64,000 bases of DNA, taken from assembly GCA_029262795.1 (NCBI GenBank), contig JAJCYT010000021.1, forward strand, positions 62,001 to 126,000. The letters run 5' to 3'. The DNA comes from Candidatus Fraserbacteria bacterium. GTDB taxonomy: Bacteria > Bipolaricaulota > Bipolaricaulia > RBG-16-55-9 > JAJCYT01. This document shows, one piece after another, positions 26,421 to 35,248 of the stretch; the first letter of the stretch is position 1, and every line of letters begins with the position of its first letter. The position numbers and the translations under genes are program-made. The notes beneath the pieces are model-generated. The model was given only the letters and a program-made list of their open reading frames with translations, had not been told where the DNA came from and did no database searches.

Positions 26421-28832
26421 TTAAACAGGCACAGCAATATGCAATTCTAAGGCCAGATCAATCACTTCGTCAATGGATTCGACAAAGTGGAAGGTCAACT
26501 CATCGCGCACCTCAGGCGCCACTTCATCCAAGTCCTTTTCATTTCGATAGGGCAGGATGACCTGTTTGACGCCAGCTCGATGGGCTGCCAGGACCTTGTC
26601 ACGCACACCGCCCACAGGCAACACCACACCACGCAAGGTGATTTCGCCCGTCATCGCCAGTTCTGGCACAATCGGTTTGTCCAGAAACAGCGACGTTAAC
26701 GTGGTCACCAAGGTAACCCCTGCCGAAGGACCGTCTTTGGGAATCCCTCCCGCTGGCGCATGGATATGAATATCGTACTTATTAAATTCTTCGTAATCAA
26801 TGCCCAGTTCAAACGCCTTGGATCGCACCACGGATAAAGCGGCTTGAGCAGATTCCTGCATCACCTCGCCCAGTTGACCGGTAAGGGTGAGTTTGCCTTT
26901 GCCGCGCATCTTTGTGGCTTCAATAAACAGGATGTCGCCGCCCACCGGCGTCCACACCAACCCCACCGCAACACCGGAACGAGACGTACGCTCTGCCATC
27001 TCGGAGAAGAAGATGGGTGATTTTAACAATTCTTCGAGCTTGTTTTCATCCACATTTACAGACTTGGCATCGCCGCCCACAATGTTGAAGGCCGCTTTGC
27101 GGCAGATGTTGGCCAACTGCCGTTCCAAATTACGCACACCTGCTTCACGGGTGTAGCCACCAATCAATTTCAGCATGGCATCATCTGTCATTTTCAATTG
27201 ACGTTTGCTCAGCCCGTGTGCCTTAAGCTGGCGAGGCTGCAAATAGTTTTTACCAATGTTCAGCTTTTCCAGTTCGGTGTAGCCAGGCAACTCAATGATC
27301 TCCATACGGTCGCGCAACGGACCAGGAATGGTGTCCAGTGAGTTGGCCGTGGTCACAAACATGACGTTCGACAAATCGAATGGCACGTCCAGATAGTGGT
27401 CCGAAAAGCTGTCGTTTTGTGCGGGGTCCAGCACTTCAAGCAATGCCGAAGCGGGATCGCCACGAAAGTCCATGCCCAGCTTGTCGATTTCGTCGAGCAT
27501 ATACACAGGGTTATTGGTGCCTGCGCGCTTGATGCCCTGAATGATGCGCCCAGGCAGCGCGCCAATGTAAGTGCGTCGATGCCCTCGGATTTCGGCTTCG
27601 TCGCGCACACCGCCGAGCGACATTCTTACAAACTTACGCCCTAAGGCGCGGGCAATTGATTGCCCCAGTGAGGTTTTGCCCACCCCAGGTGGTCCCACAA
27701 AACAGAGGATGGGGCTTTTCAAGTTCTTGGTCAGCTTCAACACGGCAATGTATTCCAGCAAACGCTCTTTGATTGTTTCCAGACCGTAATGATCCTGATC
27801 CAGAATCTTGCGGGCGCGGACCAAGTCCAGCTTGTCCTTGGAAGATTTTTTCCAAGGCAGCGACACCAGCCAGTCCAGATAAGTGCGAATCACGTTGTAT
27901 TCAGGCGAAGTGGCATACAACTGGCTCAAACGCTCCAACTCGCGATCGGCTTCTTTGAAAACGTCATCCGGCATCTTGGCTTTTTTAATGCGCCCCGCCA
28001 GTTCCACGATTTCGGGATTGTCTCCTTCACCCAGTTCGCGGCGGATGGCCTCCATCTGTTCGCGCAGATAGCGCTCCTGCATAGCGCGGTCGAGTTCGTC
28101 CTTGACCTCACTGTGGATGCGGGAGCCCACCTCTAAAATTTCAAGTTCATGTTCCAACAGGCGCAAGGTTTCAAACAGGCGCTTGGAGACATCCAGCGTT
28201 TCTAAAATCTCCTGCTTGCTTTCAACCTTGATCTCTAACTGTGCGGTCACAAAGTCGGCCAGGTGCCCGGGCTCAGAAATATTGATAATGGCAGACTGCG
28301 CTTCCATCGGCACGCTTTGCGACATGTTGGCCGCTTCTTGAAACTTTTGCGACACCTGCTTGGCCAGCGCCTGCAATTCGATATCATCGGCATCGGCTTC
28401 GTTGATAGAACGTTTGGGGTCCACCTGGGCAATGATGTATGGTTTTTCACGAATCGGACCCAAAATCTCAGCCCGACTCAACCCCTGAACCACGGCCATT
28501 GCCGTATTGTTGGGATAGCGCACCATACGAAGTACGCGACAAATCGTGCCAAAATGGTAAAGATCCTCATATTGAGGGTCTTCCACATCGGGATCCAGTT
28601 GGGCGGTCACCATGAGCAATTTATTGCCGGAGGCCACCTCATCGATCAGAGACAGTGAACTTTCCCGCCCAATGGTCAACGGCACCATCATCTGCGGAAA
28701 CACCACGATGTTACGCAATGGCAACACGGACAATTTTTCAGGGTATTCGCTTTTTTTGACCTCTACAAGGTCGTTGCTTGCTTCGACCTCAATATCGTTT
28801 TCATTGATGTCATGGGGTTCATTTTTGTTCAT
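26421..28832 (-). CDS. lon: ATP-dependent protease Lon
   Basis: This is an 803-residue LonA. It has an N-terminal substrate-binding LON domain (LPLRNIVVFPQMMVPLTIGR), a coiled helical region, the AAA+ module with Walker A GPPGVGKT and Walker B YMLDEIDKL, and the C-terminal protease domain. The catalytic Ser is in PKDGPSAG and the Lys in GGVRDKVLAA. It degrades misfolded and regulatory proteins in the cytoplasm. Its start overlaps the end of hsp20 by 14 nt, so chaperone and protease are made from one transcript. Confidence 0.98.
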   Translation of the reverse strand: MNKNEPHDINENDIEVEASNDLVEVKKSEYPEKLSVLPLRNIVVFPQMMVPLTIGRESSLSLIDEVASGNKLLMVTAQLDPDVEDPQYEDLYHFGTICRVLRMVRYPNNTAMAVVQGLSRAEILGPIREKPYIIAQVDPKRSINEADADDIELQALAKQVSQKFQEAANMSQSVPMEAQSAIINISEPGHLADFVTAQLEIKVESKQEILETLDVSKRLFETLRLLEHELEILEVGSRIHSEVKDELDRAMQERYLREQMEAIRRELGEGDNPEIVELAGRIKKAKMPDDVFKEADRELERLSQLYATSPEYNVIRTYLDWLVSLPWKKSSKDKLDLVRARKILDQDHYGLETIKERLLEYIAVLKLTKNLKSPILCFVGPPGVGKTSLGQSIARALGRKFVRMSLGGVRDEAEIRGHRRTYIGALPGRIIQGIKRAGTNNPVYMLDEIDKLGMDFRGDPASALLEVLDPAQNDSFSDHYLDVPFDLSNVMFVTTANSLDTIPGPLRDRMEIIELPGYTELEKLNIGKNYLQPRQLKAHGLSKRQLKMTDDAMLKLIGGYTREAGVRNLERQLANICRKAAFNIVGGDAKSVNVDENKLEELLKSPIFFSEMAERTSRSGVAVGLVWTPVGGDILFIEATKMRGKGKLTLTGQLGEVMQESAQAALSVVRSKAFELGIDYEEFNKYDIHIHAPAGGIPKDGPSAGVTLVTTLTSLFLDKPIVPELAMTGEITLRGVVLPVGGVRDKVLAAHRAGVKQVILPYRNEKDLDEVAPEVRDELTFHFVESIDEVIDLALELHIAVPV

Positions 28833-29187
28833 CTTTAGGCAGCACCACCTTCAAAAAGCCCTCTTGGTAATGGGCTTGAACAGCTTCACGTTTCACTTTA
28901 TCGGGAAAATGAATTTCTCGCCGAAATTCGCCGTATTCAATTTCCATGCGCAAAAATTTCATTTTGGTGTCCGATTCATCGGGATGTCGCTCGCCTGTAA
29001 CGGTGAGCGTGTTGTCACGAAACCCCAGGCGTAAATCTCGTTTGCGCATACCTGGCACTTCCAGGCGCACCACGTATTCGGATGGGGTTTCATACACATC
29101 CATCGGCGGCTTCCAGTGCTCATCACCTTCGACTTGAAAATTCATCTGGAAGCTTTGGGTTGACTCCTGAAAATAATAATTTGCCAT
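28819..29187 (-). CDS. Small heat-shock protein (Hsp20/alpha-crystallin)
   Basis: This is a 122-residue ATP-independent holdase. The alpha-crystallin domain spans about 30-118: PPMDVYETPSEYVVRLEVPG, the LTVTGER strand, and the end motif FLKVVLPK. It binds unfolding proteins and prevents aggregation. Only a short C-terminal tail follows, without a clear I-x-I motif. It is co-transcribed with lon. Confidence 0.95.
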   Translation of the reverse strand: MANYYFQESTQSFQMNFQVEGDEHWKPPMDVYETPSEYVVRLEVPGMRKRDLRLGFRDNTLTVTGERHPDESDTKMKFLRMEIEYGEFRREIHFPDKVKREAVQAHYQEGFLKVVLPKDEQK

Positions 29188-29222
29188 GATTAACAGTCCA
29201 TTCTTGAAATGAGCTTCTTCGC

Positions 29223-29252
29223 ATGTTAGCAGAAATAGTTCGTGACTGCCAA
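29223..29252 (-). promoter_or_regulatory. Promoter of hsp20-lon
   Basis: TTGGCA (29247-29252) and TAACAT (29223-29228) lie 18 nt apart, with TGC just before the -10. I see no CIRCE element and no clear sigma32 consensus. Upstream (29310-29327) is an 8+8 inverted repeat GACTGAAA/TTTCAGTC. The rest of 29253-29532 shows no credible gene. Confidence 0.6.
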
Positions 29253-29532
29253 TTATTAAATCAACTTTGATTTATCCTTGAACAGTATCAACAAACGAAA
29301 ACATAGACTGACTGAAATTTTTCAGTCTTCCGCTCTCATAAAGACATTATACGCCCGCAAGGAAAAAAGAAATGGAAACCAGAAAGGACTCCCAATGGTT
29401 CATCTAAGCCCGCTTCTTCAAGAAGCGTCCCCCTTAAAAATGATTAAAGAAGGTTGGCGAGATTGGAGCCTTTCCCTATGTTGTACTGCTTTTTCAAGCG
29501 GCTGTCCTTATATTTAGAAGAACATTGAAAAG

Positions 29533-29560
29533 AAAAAGACCTCGGACGAATGCCGAGGTC
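29533..29560 (-). terminator. Terminator downstream of rplM
   Basis: In the mRNA sense, GACCTCGG and CCGAGGTC (29538-29545 and 29553-29560) form an 8-bp stem followed by TTTTTCTTTTC. It closes the rpsB-tsf-pyrH-rplM unit. Confidence 0.85.
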
Positions 29561-29623
29561 CCTCATTTGAGGGCTAGAATCCCCTCTCTCCCTCAAAAAT
29601 CTTTTAAAAAGATTTTTTTATCT

Positions 29624-30067
29624 TTAAAATTCCATCGATTTTGGCTCTTGCCCTGCATGTGGGTGCTCTGGACCAGTATAAATTTTCAACTTGTCCAGCA
29701 TCTTTCGACCCATTTTGCTTTTAGGCATCATGCGACGCACCGCTTCATACAACGGTTTGGTCGGGTGTCGTTCCAATACCTTTTCCAGGGTGGCTTCGCG
29801 CAAACCGCCAGGATAACCTGTATAACGACGATAGAGCTTGTTTTCACGCTTGTTGCCGCTGTATTCAACCTGGTCAAAATTAACGACCACAATATAGTCG
29901 CCAACGTCCACATGGGGCGTATAGATAGGTTTGTGCTTGCCCTGAAGAACACGAGCGATGTTGGATGCCAATCGACCCAAAGGAATGTCCGTTGCATCCA
30001 CCACGTACCAGTCCTGATTCCAATCATTGCCACGTTCTTCTCGTCTTGCCAAATAAGTCTTCTGCAT
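29624..30067 (-). CDS. rplM: Ribosomal protein uL13
   Basis: This is a 147-residue large-subunit protein. The family landmarks are WYVVDATDIPLGRLASNIA, DVGDYIVVVN, YRRYTGYPGG and GRKMLDKLKIYTGPEHPH. ATG 30067 is chosen for GGAGGCG at 5 nt; the frame extends 14 codons further. Unlike most genomes, rpsI does not follow: the gene ends at a terminator. It stands 67 nt after pyrH, where frr is usual. Confidence 0.97.
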   Translation of the reverse strand: MQKTYLARREERGNDWNQDWYVVDATDIPLGRLASNIARVLQGKHKPIYTPHVDVGDYIVVVNFDQVEYSGNKRENKLYRRYTGYPGGLREATLEKVLERHPTKPLYEAVRRMMPKSKMGRKMLDKLKIYTGPEHPHAGQEPKSMEF

Positions 30068-30134
30068 ATTGACGCCTCCATGGGATAAAACCGCACGGTA
30101 TCTTACCAAATAGAAATCAAAATTTCAACGATTT

Positions 30135-30830
30135 TTAGTGAATTAAGGTGCCAATTTCTGGGTGTTCCAACACTTGAGTCAGATTATCCGGCACCCGCAC
30201 ATCAAAAACCAATATCGGCAATTGTTGTTTGCAACAAATATCAAAAGCCACCAGATCCATTACCGGATAGCGATGCTCCATCACCTGTTCAAATGAAAGT
30301 GTTTCAAAACGCTTGGCATTGGGATGCTGATTTGGGTCCTTGTCATAGACGCCATCGACGTTACTTGCCTTGATCAAAAGATCGGCCCCAATTTCAACCG
30401 CACGAACTGCCGCCGCCATGTCCGAAGACACTAAAGGTTCACCCACCCCACCACAGAACACGACCACTTTGCCTTGATCCAATGCTTCGCGAGCGCGCCT
30501 GGGATGAACCAAATCGGTAAGTGCAAACGTAAGGGGAGACTGAACCACGCTGTCCACGCCCTTTTGCTCCAAAGCCGCTTGCAGGGCAAGGCCATTGAGG
30601 ATGGTGGAGGTCATGGCCACACGATCGGCGCTAATGCGGTCGATGAAGGCCACATCCCGCCCACGCAGGAAATTTCCCCCGCCAACAACAATGCCCAGCC
30701 GAACCCCTTGGGCGTTCAGCTGGGCAATCTCTTGTGCAATTCTATGGTAAGCCTCGGCGTCGATGCCCTTTTCAGCCGGGCCGCCGAGCACTTCACCGCT
30801 GAGTTTGAGCAGGACTGTTTTTGCCTGTAT
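30135..30830 (-). CDS. pyrH: UMP kinase
   Basis: This amino-acid-kinase-fold enzyme phosphorylates UMP to UDP. Visible motifs are VLLKLSGEVLGG, the GIVVGGGNFLRG glycine loop and LIKASNVDGVYDKDP. The usual GTGNPFFTTD block is replaced by GGVGEPLVSSD. No ATG, GTG or TTG sits near the natural N-terminus. ATA at 30830 is preceded by AAGGAGG with a 5-nt gap and gives 231 residues, the family length. The nearest ATG (30923) lies inside tsf and adds 31 atypical residues. I chose ATA provisionally. Confidence 0.88.
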   Translation of the reverse strand: MQAKTVLLKLSGEVLGGPAEKGIDAEAYHRIAQEIAQLNAQGVRLGIVVGGGNFLRGRDVAFIDRISADRVAMTSTILNGLALQAALEQKGVDSVVQSPLTFALTDLVHPRRAREALDQGKVVVFCGGVGEPLVSSDMAAAVRAVEIGADLLIKASNVDGVYDKDPNQHPNAKRFETLSFEQVMEHRYPVMDLVAFDICCKQQLPILVFDVRVPDNLTQVLEHPEIGTLIH

Positions 30831-30894
30831 GTCACCCTCCTTGCCTATCCCTGTCGGGCGACACAATGGAGTGGGCCTAGTTAAACAAAGGCGT

Positions 30895-31485
30895 TTAGTC
30901 CCTGCCAACTTCAAAGCGAGCAAAGCGTTTGATCACAATGTTTTCGCCGGTTTTGGCAGCCAGTTCATTGCGCATGTCGTCAATCGTTACATCAGGATCA
31001 CGCACAAATGGCTGGGTCAACAGGCAAATCTCACCGATAAATTTCTTGATGCGGCCTTCCACCATCTTTTCGGCAATGTCATCGGGCTTGCCCTCTGCCT
31101 TTGCCTGGTTGACAACCACTTCTTTTTCGCTGTTAATCAAGCTTTCAGGCACATCTTCGGCCTGAACGTACAACGGTCTTTCTGAAGCAATGTGCAAAGC
31201 CACGTCGCTGACAAATTTTTGGAATTCGTCGTTTTTGGCGGTGAAGTCGGTGTTGCAGTCCACTTCTACCAGCACCCCAATTTTACCACTGTGGTGCAGG
31301 TAGGACTCAATACGACCTTCCGTCGTTGGTCGGGCCTCAGAAATAATTTCTTTGCCCTGCTCGCGCAGCAGCTTTTTGGCGGCGTCCATATCGCCGTTGG
31401 CTTCCTGAAGTGCGGCACGAACATCCATGATGCCCACACCGGTTTCTTCACGCAGCTGCTTGACCATATCCATTGTAATTGACAT
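30895..31485 (-). CDS. tsf: Elongation factor Ts
   Basis: This is a 196-residue guanine-nucleotide exchange factor for EF-Tu. The N-terminal UBA-like domain reads VKQLREETGVGIMDVRAALQ, and the core contains the conserved EVDCNTDFTAKND, the TDF segment that contacts EF-Tu. It is the short, single-core form, much shorter than the 283-residue E. coli protein. ATG 31485 has AGGAGAGA at about 7 nt. It lies between rpsB and pyrH. Confidence 0.97.
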   Translation of the reverse strand: MSITMDMVKQLREETGVGIMDVRAALQEANGDMDAAKKLLREQGKEIISEARPTTEGRIESYLHHSGKIGVLVEVDCNTDFTAKNDEFQKFVSDVALHIASERPLYVQAEDVPESLINSEKEVVVNQAKAEGKPDDIAEKMVEGRIKKFIGEICLLTQPFVRDPDVTIDDMRNELAAKTGENIVIKRFARFEVGRD

Positions 31486-31560
31486 GGAAATCTCTCTCCT
31501 TATGTGCCCTTTGGGCTCTATTAAAGAAACCTGAGGGCAACACAATCTTAAGGTTGAAAA

Positions 31561-32520
31561 TTATTCTTTTTCGTCTGAACCTTTTTCTTCACTGGCCTTT
31601 GCTTCTGGCGCTGGTGTTTCTTCCGACGCTTCAGCAGGAGCGGCTGGTGCTTCTGTCGCTGCGGCTGGCGCTGGTGTTTCTTCTGGCGTTTCAGCAGGAG
31701 CGGCTGGCGCAGCTGTCGCTGCTGCTTCACTGGTTGAGCCGTTGCTTATGGCACTTTCAAGTTTAGCGTCTGCGGCGGCAGTTTCAGCTGCCCCGTTGGA
31801 TTCACCGGCCACGGCCACCTCAGCGGCCATTGAAGTGGCACCTTCGCGGCCTTCGATGATGGCGTCCGACATGCGGGCGGCAATCAGCTTGGTGGCCTTG
31901 ATGGCGTCATCGTTGCCAGGAATCGGAAAATCAATCGGTTCAGGATCACTGTTGGTGTCCACCAGGGCCACCACAGGAATATTCATCAACTTGGCCTCAT
32001 GGATGGCGTTGACCTCCACGATGGTGTCCATCACAAACATCACCCCAGGCATTTCCTTCATGTTGCGAAGGCCACCCAGGTTGCGCTGCAATTTGCTGAG
32101 TTCGCGCTTGAGGCTCACCACTTCTTTGTTCGGCAATAGGTCAAAAGCACCACTTTCAGACATTTCTTCCAACTGTTTCATGCGATGAATACGCTTTTGA
32201 ATGGTTGGAAAATTGGTCAGTGTGCCCCCCAGCCAACGGTGGTTGACGTACAGTGCATCACAACGTTCGGCTTCCTGGGCAATGGTTTCCTGCACTTGAC
32301 GTTTGGTGCCCACAAAAATGGCATTTTTGCCTTTGGACGCCGTGTTGCGGATGTACAAGTACGCTTCCTCAAACAAGCGAATGGTTTTTTCCAAATCGAT
32401 GATGTGAATCCCTTTGCGCTGAGTAAAAATATACTCCTGCATCTTTGGATTCCACTTACGTACGCGATGCCCGAAATGGACGCCCGTTTCGAGCAACTCT
32501 TTAATCGTCAGTATTTCCAA
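31561..32520 (-). CDS. rpsB: Ribosomal protein uS2 with long acidic C-terminal tail
   Basis: This is a 319-residue small-subunit protein. The S2 core (1 to about 225) has LLETGVHFGHRVRKWNPKM, the RKGIHIIDLEKT block and PVVALVDTNSDPEPIDFPIPGND. The last roughly 95 residues are a low-complexity Ala/Pro/Glu tail. The start is TTG 32520, just behind GGAGGGG. It is the first gene of the rpsB-tsf-pyrH-rplM unit. Confidence 0.97.
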   Translation of the reverse strand: MEILTIKELLETGVHFGHRVRKWNPKMQEYIFTQRKGIHIIDLEKTIRLFEEAYLYIRNTASKGKNAIFVGTKRQVQETIAQEAERCDALYVNHRWLGGTLTNFPTIQKRIHRMKQLEEMSESGAFDLLPNKEVVSLKRELSKLQRNLGGLRNMKEMPGVMFVMDTIVEVNAIHEAKLMNIPVVALVDTNSDPEPIDFPIPGNDDAIKATKLIAARMSDAIIEGREGATSMAAEVAVAGESNGAAETAAADAKLESAISNGSTSEAAATAAPAAPAETPEETPAPAAATEAPAAPAEASEETPAPEAKASEEKGSDEKE

Positions 32521-32663
32521 GCGACCCCTCCAATAGGTTCATTTCTGATTGCTGCCAACAAAACCTGTTTTTGTGGACGAGAATCGCTTTGTGTCTCGCT
32601 TTTACAATCAGTTTTGTCAGTCAATCTTAAAAAATTTTATCCTTATTCAGGATAGGCCCAGAT

Positions 32664-32692
32664 AATGTACCCAAAAAGACCCTTTTTCTCAA
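32664..32692 (-). promoter_or_regulatory. Candidate promoter of rpsB
   Basis: TTGAGA (32687-32692) and TACATT (32664-32669) are 17 nt apart on the minus strand. This would give a leader of about 137 nt before rpsB, long enough for autogenous control. The 318 nt between rpsB and dnaB otherwise contain only the dnaB promoter region. Confidence 0.5.
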
Positions 32693-32810
32693 CCTTTATA
32701 GGGAAATCCTTCCATTTTCAACGCAATCAATCTCGCTAGACACTGGGAAAATGTTCGCCAAACCCACGGGTTTCGTAACAATTGTCATGGTTCTGGAGAA
32801 ATTCTGGCCG

Positions 32811-32816
32811 TATAAT
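32811..32816 (+). promoter_or_regulatory. Candidate -10 of dnaB
   Basis: TATAAT at 32811-32816 lies 22 nt before the dnaB start. No good -35 is found at 16-18 nt, so the promoter assignment is tentative. Confidence 0.35.
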
Positions 32817-32838
32817 ACGGTTTAGGGAGGTGAGGAAG

Positions 32839-34242
32839 ATGGCCCAATCGCCTGAAGCACTCCGTACATTGCCAAAAAATCGACAGGCCGAACAGGTCAT
32901 TCTCGGCGCCGTGCTACTTGACCCGGAAGAAGTCATTCCTTCTATTTCCGAAAAACTCACCCCTCAGCATTTTTACTGGAAAGCCCACCGCCTGATTTTG
33001 GAAGTGGCCTACGAATTGTTTGAAAAAGGCACACCACCTGACCTGATCACCTTGTCCGACCGACTGGATGAAAAAAGCCAATTGGTTGAAGTGGGTGGGC
33101 GCGCCTACCTCAGCGAATTGTTGGGCCAGGTGACCACCACTGCCAGCGTCACTTACTACGTTGATATCGTGTCCAAAAAAGCCATGATGCGCGAACTCAT
33201 CGACGCAGGCAGCGAAATTACCGAGATGGGATTTCAGGAATCGGAAGAAGTTTCTCTGTTGCTGGACCGCGCCGAAGGCCGCATCTTCAAACTGTCCCAA
33301 CAGGAAATCAGCCAGGGTTATTTTCATATTCGTGATTTTATGCACGAACACATCGGTGAACTGGAAAAACTCAGCCGCGACCCCAGCAAGCGCACCGCCG
33401 CCGGTATTTCCACTGGTTTCAGAAAATTTGACGAATTCACCTCCGGCCTGCGCGGCTCGGACATGATTGTGCTGGCCGCCCGTCCTGGCATGGGCAAATC
33501 CAGCTTGATGTTGAGTCTGGCGCGCCATGTGGCCGTGGAAGAAATCAAAAATGTGGGTATATTTTCTCTGGAAATGAGCAAAGAGCAATTGCTCGAACGT
33601 CTTCTCTGTTCCGAAGCCAAGGTCAATCTGCACCGGTTGCGTTCAGGGTTTCTGCCTCCCGAAGGCTGGCGCCGTATCGCTGATGCTGCCAGCAAGCTGA
33701 TTAAAAGCACGATTCTGATTGACGACACCCCAAGCATCTCGGTGATGGAACTGCGCGCCAAAGCGCGCCGCATGAAGGCCGAGCATGGTTTGGATTTTCT
33801 GGCCGTCGATTACCTGCAACTGGTCGAAGCACCGACACACAGCCAGGTGCGCGAGCAGGAAGTGGCCCACATTTCGCGTTCTCTCAAAAGTCTGGCGCGT
33901 GAATTGAACATTCCTGTGATTGCGTTGTCTCAGCTATCGCGCGCTTCGGAACGCGATCGTGGCAAAGCACGTCGCCCCAAACTCTCCGACCTGCGCGAAA
34001 GTGGAAGTATTGAACAAGAAGCCGACATGGTGATTTTCATCTACCGCGAAGATTACTATGCCGATGAGGATGGCGACGATAAACCGCCGGCAGATTCGCA
34101 CGAAGGCCCCAATGTCGGTGTCAGCGAAATCATCATCGGCAAACAGCGCAACGGACCGGTGGGCTCGTTTGAAGTGGCCTTTCACCGCAGCTATGCCTCG
34201 TTTTTCGATATGGCTCCGCAACAGAGCAATTCTCCCTTTTAA
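32839..34242 (+). CDS. dnaB: Replicative DNA helicase DnaB
   Basis: This is a 467-residue hexameric 5'-3' helicase. The N-terminal helical domain (PKNRQAEQVILGAVLLDPE) binds primase. The RecA-like domain has Walker A ARPGMGKSS (about 214-222), FSLEMSKEQL, Walker B FLAVDYLQL and the arginine-finger region LSDLRESGSIEQEADMVIFI. No intein is present. ATG 32839 follows AGGGAGG; the frame is open to 32782. DnaB is normally recruited by DnaA domain I, which the DnaA in this window lacks. Confidence 0.97.
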   Translation: MAQSPEALRTLPKNRQAEQVILGAVLLDPEEVIPSISEKLTPQHFYWKAHRLILEVAYELFEKGTPPDLITLSDRLDEKSQLVEVGGRAYLSELLGQVTTTASVTYYVDIVSKKAMMRELIDAGSEITEMGFQESEEVSLLLDRAEGRIFKLSQQEISQGYFHIRDFMHEHIGELEKLSRDPSKRTAAGISTGFRKFDEFTSGLRGSDMIVLAARPGMGKSSLMLSLARHVAVEEIKNVGIFSLEMSKEQLLERLLCSEAKVNLHRLRSGFLPPEGWRRIADAASKLIKSTILIDDTPSISVMELRAKARRMKAEHGLDFLAVDYLQLVEAPTHSQVREQEVAHISRSLKSLARELNIPVIALSQLSRASERDRGKARRPKLSDLRESGSIEQEADMVIFIYREDYYADEDGDDKPPADSHEGPNVGVSEIIIGKQRNGPVGSFEVAFHRSYASFFDMAPQQSNSPF

Positions 34243-34285
34243 ATGATAAAGGCCGGGAAACTTATTTCATTCAGAACAACACGTC

Positions 34286-34352
34286 ATCTTAAGAACAGAT
34301 TCCCGCAGCCTTATCGTGCCTCCTTTATGTAAAGGGGCTGGGGGATTAGAAG
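34286..34352 (+). repeat. Dispersed palindromic intergenic repeat, copy 3
   Basis: The blocks are AAGAACAGATTCCCGCAGCC, TTATCGTGCC, the slightly degenerate stem CTCCTTT-N4-AAAGGGG, then CTGGGGGATTAGAAG. It lies after dnaB. Confidence 0.72.
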
Positions 34353-34361
34353 CATTGGCTA

Positions 34362-34390
34362 TTGATTCTTTAGAAAAAAGCCTCTATAAT
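34362..34390 (+). promoter_or_regulatory. Sigma70 promoter of the liv operon
   Basis: TTGATT (34362-34367) and TATAAT (34385-34390) are separated by exactly 17 nt, about 85 nt before livG. Confidence 0.75.
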
Positions 34391-34474
34391 CGCGCTACCT
34401 TGGCGACCTCTGTTCAAGGTAAACACATTCAAAATTGACATAGAATCAATGAAAAAGGTACACTAAAATTTCCG

Positions 34475-35248
34475 ATGGCCTTATTAGAAATACGTGACCT
34501 ATCCAAGAGTTTTGGCGGTGTCCAAGCCGTGAACCGATGCTCCTTCGATGTGGAAGAGGGCACCATCACCGGCCTGATTGGGCCCAATGGGGCTGGTAAA
34601 ACCACCCTGTTTAACCTGGCCACCGGCTTTTACAAGCCTGACACTGGACAGGTTAAATTCCAAGACAAAGACATCACATCAGTTGCCCCTCATCGTGTGT
34701 TCCATGCGGGCATCTGTCGCACGTTTCAGATCACGCGTGAGTTTAAGGAAATGACCGTACTCGAAAACCTGATGCTCGTCCCATCGAGTCAACTCGGCGA
34801 ACGTGTGTTTGCACCTTTGTTCCTCAACCGAAGGGTGCACAAACAGGAACAGGAAGTGTATGAAAAAGCGCTTCAGGTTATCGAGTATGTCAACCTCAAA
34901 CATTTGGCCAACGAATATGCGGGCAACCTGTCTGGCGGTCAACGCAAATTGGTGGAAATCGCCCGCGCCATGATGTCTGAGCCTAAAATGATTTTGCTCG
35001 ATGAGCCTGGGGCCGGCGTCAACCCCACCCTGATGAAAAAACTGATTGGCTACATCCGTGAGCTTCGCGATGAACGCGGCATCACCTTTTTGCTGATTGA
35101 GCACGACATGGAAATGATCATGAATTTGTGTGAACCAATCATCGTGATGAGCGAAGGCACCAAACTGATGCAGGGCAACGCCGCCGAAGTGCGCGGCGAC
35201 AAGCGCGTGCTGGACGCTTACTTGGGAGGTCAGCATGGCGATTCTTGA
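34475..35248 (+). CDS. livG: Branched-chain amino acid ABC transporter ATPase LivG
   Basis: This 257-residue ATPase has Walker A GPNGAGKTT (about 31-39), signature LSGGQRK, Walker B MILLDEP and the H-loop in LLIEHDM. The extra segment after Walker A (FHAGICRTFQITREF) is typical of LivG rather than LivF. It energises import with LivF, LivH and LivM at the inner membrane. It is the first gene of the operon and overlaps livF by 14 nt. The substrate could be a branched-chain amino acid, another amino acid or an amide. Confidence 0.94.
   Translation: MALLEIRDLSKSFGGVQAVNRCSFDVEEGTITGLIGPNGAGKTTLFNLATGFYKPDTGQVKFQDKDITSVAPHRVFHAGICRTFQITREFKEMTVLENLMLVPSSQLGERVFAPLFLNRRVHKQEQEVYEKALQVIEYVNLKHLANEYAGNLSGGQRKLVEIARAMMSEPKMILLDEPGAGVNPTLMKKLIGYIRELRDERGITFLLIEHDMEMIMNLCEPIIVMSEGTKLMQGNAAEVRGDKRVLDAYLGGQHGDS

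Noticed and set aside
29188..29260. CIRCE element upstream of hsp20
   Set aside because: No TTAGCACTC-N9-GAGTGCTAA is present; only a sigma70-like promoter is seen.
29278..29517. 79-codon plus-strand frame between hsp20 and rplM
   Set aside because: It has no ribosome binding site and no recognisable protein pattern, and it overlaps the hsp20 upstream region.
31548..31730. Frame rich in Lys, Gln and Arg opposite or within rpsB
   Set aside because: It is an alternate-frame reading of the low-complexity rpsB tail.
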